A model generated the notes under the pieces. It was not told the DNA's origin and ran no database searches. It worked only from the letters and a program-made list of their open reading frames with translations. A program made the translations under genes and the position numbers. Of a stretch of DNA of 54,528 nt, positions 1 through 7,277 are shown piece by piece. Source of the stretch: Candidatus Zhuqueibacterota bacterium (GTDB lineage: Bacteria; Zhuqueibacterota; QNDG01; JABMRT01); contig JABMRT010000227.1 in assembly GCA_013202295.1 (NCBI GenBank), positions 1 through 54,528 on the forward strand, given 5' to 3'. Positions within the stretch are counted from its first letter, which is position 1. Each line of letters begins with the position of its first letter.

Positions 1-18
1 CTTATTAAGAATTGCAAC

Positions 19-138
19 ATAACACAAAAATGCAGTGGATTGAAAACAGCGGCTTTTTTTGGGGATTTGAAAGTATGTTGGAATCACTTGTATTCTTTAG
101 AGTTTCGGTTTGTTTCCAACCACTGATTTAATCGTTAT
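19..138 (+). other. integron attC-like recombination site 1
   Basis: A 120-bp imperfect inverted repeat. The outer arms are ATAAC (19-23) and GTTAT (134-138). The inner arms are CAGTGGATTGAAAAC (33-47) and GTTTCCAACCACTG (112-125), which pair with one mismatch and one unpaired base. The unpaired base and the simple-to-inner-arm spacing of about 9 bp are what integron attC sites show. Two further sites of the same size and end sequence occur at 1570 and 2652. The site closes a cassette whose gene lies left of the window. No integrase gene is visible. Confidence 0.72.
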
Positions 139-210
139 GTCACAACAAGATGCTCTAAACGTGTAAATATGCTATAGGTATGTAGAAAATCAGTTGGAAC
201 TGTAACAATA

Positions 211-239
211 TTGAAATTGAAAACCGTGATTGATAAAAT
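211..239 (+). promoter_or_regulatory. sigma-70-type promoter of the first cassette gene
   Basis: TTGAAA (211-216), a 17-bp spacer and TAAAAT (234-239) match a housekeeping promoter. Transcription would start near 246, just before the ribosome binding site AAGGAA (258-263). That placement leaves no room for translation from the ATG at 252 and supports the ATG at 270. Confidence 0.55.
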
Positions 240-269
240 GACTCTCAGTAAATGTTCAAGGAAATTATC

Positions 270-1244
270 ATGACAAAACATTTAATATTACTGTTTTCAG
301 TGATAGTCTTATCTCATTGTGATAAAAAAGAGGATTTATCCTTTATCGACCGAATTCAACCTGTTCCCAGCGAAAGTGGCTTTAAAATGGATGGCTATTG
401 GGTGTGGGGTGGCTCTGCTATTAAAGTCGACTCGACATACCACCTGCTTGCTTCACGATGGCCAAAAGGACACGAGTTTCCTCTTAACTACAGAACAGAT
501 TCTGAAATTGTAAGGGCAACTTCTCGGTCTGCGTTGGGCCCTTATGAATTTCAAGAGATAGTAATTGGTGAAAGAGATAGCTCATTTTGGGATTCAAATA
601 TGGCGCACAATCCGACAATCCACAAAATCGGTGATACATTTGTATTGTTCTATATCGGTAGCGACTTTTCAACTATGCATAAAAATGGAAAGCAACTCCA
701 CCGTTGTGTTGGCTATGCTACAGCAAAAAACATTAAAGGCCCGTGGAAGAGATCTAAGAATCCAATAATTGCTGAGGAATCCAATAATCCGGCTGTTTTT
801 GTTGAAAACGATGGTTCTATTAAGCTTGTATACCGTGATGCACCATTACGTATTTATCTCGCAACTGCGCCATCATACGATGGAGAATATACTCTTGTAA
901 ATGATAACGTTTGGTCGCCAGCCAAGCTGGAAGATTTTTATATTTTTAAGCGAAACGGCAGCTACCACATCATCTGCGAGGATAATGTCGGGCACGTGTC
1001 GGGACATGTCCGTTGGGGTGTTCACCTGGTTTCAATGGATGGGATTCATGACTGGCAATCATTCGAATCCCCTGTTGTTTATACCCACGACATTCATTTT
1101 GAGGATGGCCGCGTCCTTGAATGTAACCGTAGAGAACGACCGCAACTGCTCATTGAACAGAGAAAGATTACCCATCTGCTTACGGGTGTTTATGATGGGG
1201 AAAATTCGTGGTGTCAACCGGTCAAACTGAATCCCAATTATTAG
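270..1244 (+). CDS. GH43/GH117-like five-bladed propeller glycosidase, putative lipoprotein
   Basis: A 324-residue exported protein. It starts at the ATG at 270, which has AAGGAA six bases upstream and a promoter at 211-239. A hydrophobic leader ends in LSHC, a non-canonical lipobox with His before Cys, so lipidation is likely but not certain. The body has the short repeating beta-propeller pattern of the GH43/GH62/GH117 clan: phrases such as YATAKNIKGPW, an Asn-Pro element after FWDSNMAHNPTIH, and FVLFYIGSDF typical of 'hydrolase family 43-like' proteins. Expected role is hydrolysis or binding of a plant or algal glycan at the cell surface. Catalytic acids could not be assigned with confidence. 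It sits alone in an integron-type cassette between attC-like sites 1 and 2. Confidence 0.6.
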   Translation: MTKHLILLFSVIVLSHCDKKEDLSFIDRIQPVPSESGFKMDGYWVWGGSAIKVDSTYHLLASRWPKGHEFPLNYRTDSEIVRATSRSALGPYEFQEIVIGERDSSFWDSNMAHNPTIHKIGDTFVLFYIGSDFSTMHKNGKQLHRCVGYATAKNIKGPWKRSKNPIIAEESNNPAVFVENDGSIKLVYRDAPLRIYLATAPSYDGEYTLVNDNVWSPAKLEDFYIFKRNGSYHIICEDNVGHVSGHVRWGVHLVSMDGIHDWQSFESPVVYTHDIHFEDGRVLECNRRERPQLLIEQRKITHLLTGVYDGENSWCQPVKLNPNY

Positions 1245-1288
1245 CTCAGCCAAATTTTTGGAAATTATAAATTGGAGAGGAGAGGTTT

Positions 1289-1514
1289 ATGATATCCAAG
1301 TTCAGCGTTTTTTTCTCATCAGTATAATTGCACTGGCAGATGCCTTTGACACAATCCGGCAACGCCGATTTGAAATGCTCGTTTGGGGACCAGATATCGA
1401 TGAAAACGACCCTACCATTCAGGAGATCATGAAAAGCCGCGCACGGTCGGCATCGACGCGGTGGGAGAGCATGAACAAATCGCCGAACCGGACATCAATT
1501 TGTATAAAGCATGA
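1289..1514 (+). pseudogene. short frameshifted gene remnant of unknown function
   Basis: A strong ribosome binding site (GGAGAGGAGAGG, 1274-1285) precedes the ATG at 1289, but that frame stops after 12 codons, just past a T7 run. Protein-like sequence then continues in a second frame (FEMLVWGPDIDENDPTIQEIM) and switches to a third (TVGIDAVGEHEQIAEP), ending at the TGA at 1512-1514. The simplest reading is one small gene broken by two frameshifts. An uninterrupted 108-codon frame (1258-1584) also crosses this region, but its second half reads as low-quality Arg/Ser-rich sequence. I do not recognise the family. It lies in the same cassette as the glycosidase-like gene, downstream of it. Confidence 0.35.
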
Positions 1515-1569
1515 CAAGCAGTCCCAGGTTGGAAGTAAAGTCTTAACGGTCAAAGGCATAGTTAATGAC

Positions 1570-1690
1570 ATAACAACGAACTGAAGCGGACTCAAAAGCT
1601 TACCTTTTTATGAGTTTTGAGAGTTAGGTGGAATTTCATTTATCTTCGAAATATCGGTTTACTTTTGAGCCCGCTTAGTTAAATCGTTAT
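1570..1690 (+). other. integron attC-like recombination site 2
   Basis: A 121-bp imperfect inverted repeat. ATAAC (1570-1574) pairs with GTTAT (1686-1690). AAGCGGACTCAAAAG (1584-1598) pairs with CTTTTGAGCCCGCTT (1662-1676) with a single mismatch. The site ends in CGTTATAC, the form expected for the cleaved R-prime box. It separates the glycosidase cassette from the protease-like cassette. Confidence 0.75.
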
Positions 1691-1714
1691 ACGGTAAAGA
1701 AATAGGATAATCAA

Positions 1715-2629
1715 TTGAATTTGAAATCTAAATTATCAAATAGTTCATTAGCAATTATATTTATTTTATCTATTTCATGCCAAAACCAAGATGATTTGAA
1801 TGAGCTCGTGTCTATCCCATTTTATTTTAACGAAAAAATGGAAAACGGCCACATTGACGGCAATGCTTATATAAACGTTGTAATAGATAATGATTCCTTA
1901 ATGCTTTTCTTGGATACAGGCAATCCTTCTGCATCAATAGATCTCACACCAAGGACACTTGAACGGATTGATGTAAAATTTACTGGTATATCAACCAAAT
2001 CATATAATTATAAAGGTGAAGAATATATTTCGCGTGAATACATATTGCCTAAGGCAAAAATTGCTGACTTGGAAGTGACAAATATTCATGGAAAAGAACA
2101 TATGATGAGAGGCTCTTCTGCGGGCACATTTAGCTTCAAATTTCTTGAAAATTATAATGTATTGATTGATTTCCCCAATTCGAATATGCGGTTATATAAA
2201 TTAGAATATCTCCCAACTTTTTTAAAAAAACAAGCTTGGGAACAAGTTGATGCTTTTATTCAAGGTGGTTTTAGAATGCGCCTAAAGTTAGACGGATTTA
2301 AAAATGATATAATATTTACAATAGATAATGCCGCTATTGCTTTAGATGACATTCAAAAGCCGTATGGACTAATAAGGGCAAAATCTTTATTTGGCACCTA
2401 TTTGAAAGAAAACAATCTAATCCAACCAAAAGAGGATGACTCGTCAATCGACGGAATATTTAGTTCTGATGATTTCAAACTAAACGGAAATACTATTCCC
2501 AAAATGGATTTTATGGTTGTTGATTATAAATATCCAGAGTCAGATGGTTTACTAGGCTATCACTTTTTTATCAAGAATCCTATGTTTATCGATTTTAAGA
2601 ATAAAATGATATATGTAAAAATTGAGTAA
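1715..2629 (+). CDS. retropepsin-like aspartic protease family lipoprotein
   Basis: 304 residues from a TTG start preceded by AGGATA, opening 24 bases after attC-like site 2. The leader ends in LSISC, a plausible lipobox at about residues 19-23. The fold assignment rests on two features of pepsin/retropepsin-like bacterial proteins: the LFLDTGNPSASID segment at about residues 65-77, holding the catalytic DTG, and the C-terminal pattern DGLLGYHFFIKNPMFIDF followed by KMIYVK, which matches the family's 'DGxLGxxFLxxxxxxIDxxxxxIxx' ending. Such proteins form dimers or have a second half-site. A second DTG-like triplet is not obvious here. The gene is visibly AT-rich compared with the genes from 4 kb on, which fits cassette-borne transfer. 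Role unknown: peptide cleavage or binding on the periplasmic face of a membrane. Confidence 0.6.
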   Translation: MNLKSKLSNSSLAIIFILSISCQNQDDLNELVSIPFYFNEKMENGHIDGNAYINVVIDNDSLMLFLDTGNPSASIDLTPRTLERIDVKFTGISTKSYNYKGEEYISREYILPKAKIADLEVTNIHGKEHMMRGSSAGTFSFKFLENYNVLIDFPNSNMRLYKLEYLPTFLKKQAWEQVDAFIQGGFRMRLKLDGFKNDIIFTIDNAAIALDDIQKPYGLIRAKSLFGTYLKENNLIQPKEDDSSIDGIFSSDDFKLNGNTIPKMDFMVVDYKYPESDGLLGYHFFIKNPMFIDFKNKMIYVKIE

Positions 2630-2651
2630 TTACATTTAAGTTATTTGTCGT

Positions 2652-2770
2652 ATAACCAAGTACTTCAGTGGAACAAAACGCGCACTTTTTATTGTGATTT
2701 GAAGGTTTTGTCTTAAACATTTATTCATTAATAATTGTTATGGCGTTTGTCCACTGAGTACCAACGTTAT
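2652..2770 (+). other. integron attC-like recombination site 3
   Basis: A 119-bp imperfect inverted repeat: ATAAC (2652-2656) with GTTAT (2766-2770), and an inner left arm at 2661-2681 with GCGTTTGTCCACTGAGTA (2743-2760). The left inner arm has three extra unpaired bases (T, T and A) relative to the right arm. Such extrahelical bases set the strand choice of integron integrases. It closes the protease-like cassette. Confidence 0.75.
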
Positions 2771-2834
2771 CGGCAGACCGATATTAAATCTTGTGTTATG
2801 CGTAGTCCACAATTATTTGAAAGGAGATCCAACC

Positions 2835-3293
2835 ATGAAAACGCTCATTCTGCTCCTCTCGGTTTTATTACTCGTCACTTCTTGTGAGATGGCACAGAAC
2901 ACGCTGACTCAGGAAGAAGTCGAACAGGCCATTCTTGCCAAAGAGCGTATGGCGCTTGATCGCTGGTCCGCGGGAGATCCTGCCGGTTTTGCTTCCGTTT
3001 TTGCAGACGATGTGACCTACTTCGACGATATTGGCGCGTCAGCGAGACTTGAGGGCCTTGAAGAGGTTCAAGCTTATCTCGCGTCGCTTGAAGGGCAAAT
3101 CCCGGTTCATGATTATGAGATTGTGGATCACATGGTTCAGGTCTATGATGATATCGCGATCAGTACAATGCAATACCATGGCAGTGTAGATGGTCAGGCC
3201 GGCCCGCCATGGAAAGCCACAGATGTGTACCGGCTGATCAATGGCGAGTGGAAGATGGTGCATGGCCACTGGTCTTTGGTGAAAATACAGTGA
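2835..3293 (+). CDS. NTF2-like (SnoaL/DUF4440-type) lipoprotein
   Basis: 152 residues from the ATG at 2835, with AAGGAG 5-10 bases upstream. The upstream in-frame extension lacks a ribosome binding site and would bury the signal. The leader MKTLILLLSVLLLVTSC has a canonical lipobox. The mature part has the cone-fold NTF2-like pattern: an N-terminal helix with WSAGDPAGFASVFADDVTYFDD, then GLEEVQAYL, and a closing DVYRLINGEWKMVHGHWS strand pair. Bacterial members bind or transform small molecules, and the substrate cannot be told. It follows attC-like site 3, but no attC-like site follows it before the toxin-antitoxin genes, so it may be the last cassette or resident flanking DNA. Confidence 0.72.
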   Translation: MKTLILLLSVLLLVTSCEMAQNTLTQEEVEQAILAKERMALDRWSAGDPAGFASVFADDVTYFDDIGASARLEGLEEVQAYLASLEGQIPVHDYEIVDHMVQVYDDIAISTMQYHGSVDGQAGPPWKATDVYRLINGEWKMVHGHWSLVKIQ

Positions 3294-3487
3294 CGTCCAA
3301 TTCTTGTGTAACCTGATGTTGAGAATACACATCTGAAATCTGAATAATCAATGGCCCAGGAAAGTAACCTGGACTGCCCAGTAAAGTAATGATCTTCGAT
3401 AATATGATTTCGGGATTCTGTACCAGTGTGAAAAAAAGAGAGTAATTATCTCGTTCCAATGCTTTTCTTTGAAACAGAGAATATTTA

Positions 3488-3530
3488 TTGACATTTATCA
3501 TCCATTGACGTACTTTATCCCGTACGTTAA
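3488..3530 (+). promoter_or_regulatory. toxin-antitoxin promoter with overlapping operator
   Basis: TTGACA (3488-3493), 17 bp and TACTTT (3511-3516) form a promoter 31 bp before the antitoxin start. An inverted repeat, TTGACGTAC (3505-3513), 8 bp, GTACGTTAA (3522-3530), lies across the -10 box. Phd/YefM antitoxins typically bind such palindromes and repress their own operon, so this is the probable autoregulatory site. The preceding stretch (3294-3487) shows nothing else I can name. Confidence 0.55.
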
Positions 3531-3546
3531 TTTGCGGAGCAGAAGA

Positions 3547-3789
3547 ATGAAAACAATCACTGTAACAAACGCGCGGTCATCCTTATATAAACTGATTGAT
3601 GAGTCATCCTCAGTGCACGAACCGATTGTAATCACGGGAAAAAGATCAAATGCTGTACTCGTTTCCGAGGATGATTGGAGAGCGATACAGGAAACTTTAT
3701 ATTTGCTATCAGTGCCCGGTATGAGAGAGTCGATCATTAAAGGCATGAAGACACCTGTCAGTGAATGTTCAGAGGAACTGGACTGGTGA
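3547..3789 (+). CDS. Phd/YefM family antitoxin
   Basis: 80 residues from the ATG at 3547; a longer in-frame reading from 3469 runs through the promoter/operator and is rejected. The N-terminal MKTITVTNARSSLYKLIDE and ITGKRSNAVLVSEDDWRAI are hallmarks of the Phd/YefM DNA-binding fold. The C-terminal part (from about residue 55) is the flexible toxin-wrapping tail. It would neutralise the downstream YoeB-like RNase and, with it, repress the operon through the palindrome at 3505-3530. The stop codon overlaps the toxin's GTG start, so the two are translationally coupled. Confidence 0.9.
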   Translation: MKTITVTNARSSLYKLIDESSSVHEPIVITGKRSNAVLVSEDDWRAIQETLYLLSVPGMRESIIKGMKTPVSECSEELDW

Positions 3790-4049
3790 GCTATAAACTT
3801 GTTTTCACAAAGCAAGCGCAAAAAGAAGCAAAAAATCTGAAATCATCCGGCCTGAAAGAAAATGCACAGTCCACCCTCGATCTCATTCAAAATAATCCAT
3901 TTCAAGCCCAACCTCCCTATGAAAAACTTGTTGGCGATTTAAGCGGAACTTATTCAAGGAGAATAAATATCCAACATCGCATGGTCTATCAGGTGCTGGA
4001 AGAAATCAAGACAGTCAAGGTCATCAGAATGTGGTCTCATTACGAATAA
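3786..4049 (+). CDS. Txe/YoeB family mRNA-interferase toxin
   Basis: 87 residues from the GTG at 3786, which overlaps the antitoxin stop (GTGA). The sequence follows the Txe/YoeB family along its whole length: YKLVFTKQAQKEAKNLKSSG at the start, NPFQAQPPYEKLVGDLSGTYSRRIN in the middle and IQHRMVYQVLEE to MWSHYE at the end. The terminal His-Tyr, Arg and Glu residues needed for ribosome-dependent mRNA cleavage are present, so the toxin looks intact. It follows the cassette region, where such modules are often found as stabilisers, but no attC site flanks it. Confidence 0.93.
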   Translation: MSYKLVFTKQAQKEAKNLKSSGLKENAQSTLDLIQNNPFQAQPPYEKLVGDLSGTYSRRINIQHRMVYQVLEEIKTVKVIRMWSHYE

Positions 4050-4061
4050 AAGGAGGATATC

Positions 4062-6890
4062 ATGCTCCGAAAAGTGACACAACTCATTGTTCTTTTATTA
4101 ATCCCCAACATTATATTCGCTCAATTGTCCGGCTATTTAGAAGATTTTGATGATAACACACTAACCGGCTGGGTTAATCATTCTCCACAGACATTCAACC
4201 TGGTTGAAGAAGACAGCGTATTAAAAATTCACTATACGCGTACCGCTGAAAGCGGGGAGTGGGATGTCTTTCGATACACGCCTCCCCAGTCTATCACGGT
4301 AGTGGATATGCCGGTCATTACAGTTGAGGTCAAATCGGATGTGGCCACCCGGCTGACCTTTAAACCCGTGTATGCCAATGGCAATTCAGGCTGGATTTCG
4401 TCCGATATTCCCGATGACAATGTGTGGCGCGAGGTAACGTTTAACCTAACCGCGCATGAAGGTTCGAATCTGGATTTTATTTATATTTACCTGGACGGAG
4501 GTTCCGCGGAGTTAAAATCAGGGACGGTGACGTTTGACAATCTGAAAATCGGGGATACGGAGCTGAACGTGCGCGTGCTCAATTTGCTGGCCGTGGCCAC
4601 GGACTCAAATGTGATTCAGCTGACCTGGGATTGCAATTTCCCGGATGCCGTGGATTATTATAAAATATTCCGCGACGATACGACGGGATTCACATGTGAT
4701 GCATCCACGGTCATTGACAGCACAGCATTGACTGCTTACGCGGATAGCAATCTCCTGGTTGATCACACTTATTATTACAAACTGGCTGTTGTGGATACAG
4801 CGGGTGAGGAACAAGCACCTTCCAGTGAGGTGAGTGCTCATACCTATCGCCCGGGTGAGCAGCAATTGTTCGAAGCGGAACATGCGACCTTTACTGATGC
4901 GGAACTTATGAGTGAACCGAGCGCGTCGAACGGTCAGTATGTCGCCATGGGTGAGAACGGGAGCATACAATGGGCGTTCACCATGGCTGACAGCGGATGG
5001 CATGAAGTACGAATCGGATATAAAAACATCAACAGCGATTGTGTGACCGGATTGATCAAGAATGGTGTGCGCTGGGACATCGGTCTGGGCTGGACCACGG
5101 CATGGAGCGAGCATGTAAAGCTGGCATTTCTAACACAAGGCACAAATACGATTGAGCTGGTGGCTGGGCAATGTCTGACGCATATTGATTATATTTATAT
5201 TGATACAGTTGCGGTCGATCCACAGATTACGCCCAAGTCCAACAATTTTTACACAGAAGAGCCGCGCGACCTGACCGTCAAGCTGAATGCCTATGGCCGG
5301 ACGATTTCGAACATCATGGCCAATGGCTCACCCATGACTTTTTCGCAGACTGAATATCCCTATGAAGAGGATGCATGGAAGGTCACGATTGATGAAGCCT
5401 CGCTCTCCGCGCTGGATGCGGGAGTGCATGATGTGTCCATCAATTATGGTTCCGGTGAGTCCATGACCATGCCTGTCACCGTGATCGGGGATACGATTCC
5501 CGCGTTTTTAACCATTGTCGCGCCTCATGTGTCGCATGGTAATGCGGTTCTCGTCATTTTCCCGACCGGCAGGACTTTGCTCATCGATTGCGGCACAGCC
5601 ACGCAGCGCGATCAGACAGTCATCCCCATGCTGCACAACAATGGGATTACGGAACTGGATTACTTCATTCTCACCCACTACCATGAAGATCATGATGGCG
5701 GAGATGCGGGTGAAACGATCAAGACCCAGTTTAATCCCGGACAGTTTTATGATTATCAGGATTTTACAGCAGGCGACACACTGATGATGGAAAAGTGTAA
5801 GATCAAGATTCTGAATGCGTTTGCCAGTGGCTCGGATGAGAACTCCAGGTCGCTCTCCTTTAAACTGGAATACAACGGATTTATCTATGTGCACGGGGCT
5901 GATATTTACAGCAATAATCAGGATGCCATTTTATCCCAATTCCCCGACGATATTCAGGCGCATGTATACGCGGCCAATCATCATCTTCATGGCTCCGTTT
6001 CGGCTGAATATTATCGTGCAATGGATCCATGCATTGTCTTCAATCAGGCACAGCAGGCCATTTATGCTCGAAGCGCCTATACGCAAACCTATTTAATTGA
6101 TGCGGTTGAATGGCTCAAGGAAAACAGCACGCGGTACATTGAAACCCTGCAATCCATAGAGATAGGTACTGTGGTGATCCGCGCCAACAGTGCTGAGGAC
6201 TGGACCTATGAAACCTACGATCACACGATCACTCCCGTGATTCCCTATATTCCGCAGAACATGCAATCCTATGAAGATCAAACCGAGGCGCCTCAATATC
6301 TTATGCAGCCTGATGATGTCATTCTATCTGATGCATCCGAAATAAACGTCGAATTCTTTACCAACAAGACCGCGACCATGAAATACGACCTCAGTGCTTT
6401 ATCCTTTGACGATATGTCCGGTACATTCAATGTGGATGGCCTGCTGTATCATCAGGCCTTGATTCCAAATCCGGGCACGGAGGTTCCCTATTATTTCCGT
6501 GCCATGGACAACTATGGCAATGAAACTCCGGATGCGGTGATGGTCACGATTGGCCCGCTCGCCTCTTCGGTCGATGGCCCATCCGCACAAGACTTGCCGA
6601 CTCGATTTACCCTGTCCCAGAATTATCCCAATCCATTTAACCTGGGGACAAAAATCGAATACACATTGCCTGAATCAGCCACTGTGGCGTTGTCCATTTA
6701 TGATGTACGTGGACATGAAGTGCAATCCTTCAATTATCCACAGCAACCCGCAGGATACCACGCGCTTCATTGGGACGGGCAGGATAAAGCCGGGGATATC
6801 GTTTCAACCGGGGTTTATGTGTACCGGATGGAAATGAATTCGGCACAGCAATCTTTCACAGATATTCAGAAAATGATATTGATAAAGTAG
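4062..6890 (+). CDS. secreted multidomain protein with ComEC-like metallo-beta-lactamase domain and T9SS tail
   Basis: 942 residues with an excellent ribosome binding site (AAAGGAGG) 12 bp after the toxin gene. Order of parts: signal peptide (1-20); a beta-sandwich resembling a carbohydrate-binding module (about 25-165); a fibronectin III-like domain (170-262); a CBM6/35-like module starting FEAEHATF (270-385); an Ig-like linker (390-475); a metallo-beta-lactamase fold of the ComEC type (480-710); an Ig-like segment; and a T9SS sorting domain from SQNYPNPFN (852) to KMILIK. The metal-binding motif HYHEDHDGG (539-547) is intact, with further candidate ligands in HGAD (611) and ANHHLHG (638-644). 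Secreted MBL proteins of this type may be nucleases or phosphodiesterases; glycan-binding modules suggest action on a surface or polymer. Substrate unknown. Confidence 0.8.
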   Translation: MLRKVTQLIVLLLIPNIIFAQLSGYLEDFDDNTLTGWVNHSPQTFNLVEEDSVLKIHYTRTAESGEWDVFRYTPPQSITVVDMPVITVEVKSDVATRLTFKPVYANGNSGWISSDIPDDNVWREVTFNLTAHEGSNLDFIYIYLDGGSAELKSGTVTFDNLKIGDTELNVRVLNLLAVATDSNVIQLTWDCNFPDAVDYYKIFRDDTTGFTCDASTVIDSTALTAYADSNLLVDHTYYYKLAVVDTAGEEQAPSSEVSAHTYRPGEQQLFEAEHATFTDAELMSEPSASNGQYVAMGENGSIQWAFTMADSGWHEVRIGYKNINSDCVTGLIKNGVRWDIGLGWTTAWSEHVKLAFLTQGTNTIELVAGQCLTHIDYIYIDTVAVDPQITPKSNNFYTEEPRDLTVKLNAYGRTISNIMANGSPMTFSQTEYPYEEDAWKVTIDEASLSALDAGVHDVSINYGSGESMTMPVTVIGDTIPAFLTIVAPHVSHGNAVLVIFPTGRTLLIDCGTATQRDQTVIPMLHNNGITELDYFILTHYHEDHDGGDAGETIKTQFNPGQFYDYQDFTAGDTLMMEKCKIKILNAFASGSDENSRSLSFKLEYNGFIYVHGADIYSNNQDAILSQFPDDIQAHVYAANHHLHGSVSAEYYRAMDPCIVFNQAQQAIYARSAYTQTYLIDAVEWLKENSTRYIETLQSIEIGTVVIRANSAEDWTYETYDHTITPVIPYIPQNMQSYEDQTEAPQYLMQPDDVILSDASEINVEFFTNKTATMKYDLSALSFDDMSGTFNVDGLLYHQALIPNPGTEVPYYFRAMDNYGNETPDAVMVTIGPLASSVDGPSAQDLPTRFTLSQNYPNPFNLGTKIEYTLPESATVALSIYDVRGHEVQSFNYPQQPAGYHALHWDGQDKAGDIVSTGVYVYRMEMNSAQQSFTDIQKMILIK

Positions 6891-6983
6891 GATTTGGAGA
6901 AGCCGATCTTAAAGGTCTTACATCCCAATATGAACTTATGTACTGGAATCAGTAATTCTTAAAAAAAGGATATTGCCCGGTTT

Positions 6984-7214
6984 ATGAGTGAGTCACAAGC
7001 CAAGAATCCTTTACACGGCATTACCCTCGAACAAATTGTGAATAGCCTGGTTGAGCATTATGGCTGGGTCGAGTTGGGCAAACGGATCGACATCCGGTGT
7101 TTCAACAGCGATCCGTCAGTGAAATCCAGCTTAAAATTTCTTCGTAAGACTCCCTGGGCAAGAAAAAAAGTCGAGGACTTGTATATCACCATGCAGAAGA
7201 CAACACGTCAGTGA
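6984..7214 (+). CDS. VF530-type DNA-binding protein (DUF2132)
   Basis: 76 residues, the normal length for the VF530 family. [39 protein letters not shown] and [18 protein letters not shown] match the family almost end to end. The Vibrio fischeri member has a small helical DNA-binding fold; the physiological role is not established. The ribosome binding site is weak and distant (AAGGA around 6967). It sits between the secreted MBL protein and a methyltransferase-like gene on the same strand. Confidence 0.9.
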   Translation: MSESQAKNPLHGITLEQIVNSLVEHYGWVELGKRIDIRCFNSDPSVKSSLKFLRKTPWARKKVEDLYITMQKTTRQ

Positions 7215-7277
7215 TAATCCGAACAATTGCTCAACAGCATTGCTGTGTGTGATGTAAATGAAAGAAGTATTCACCTA

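Noticed and set aside
3350-3390. CCAGG...CCTGG inverted repeat between the NTF2-like gene and the toxin-antitoxin pair
   Set aside because: Only 5 bp of stem and no conserved attC or terminator features.
4605-5114. Antisense 169-codon frame inside the MBL protein gene, and many similar antisense frames elsewhere
   Set aside because: They lack ribosome binding sites, show no family-like sequence, and lie wholly within well-supported genes on the other strand.
7227-7277. TTG start upstream of the methyltransferase-like gene
   Set aside because: No ribosome binding site; the ATG at 7278 has AAAGAAG at a suitable distance.
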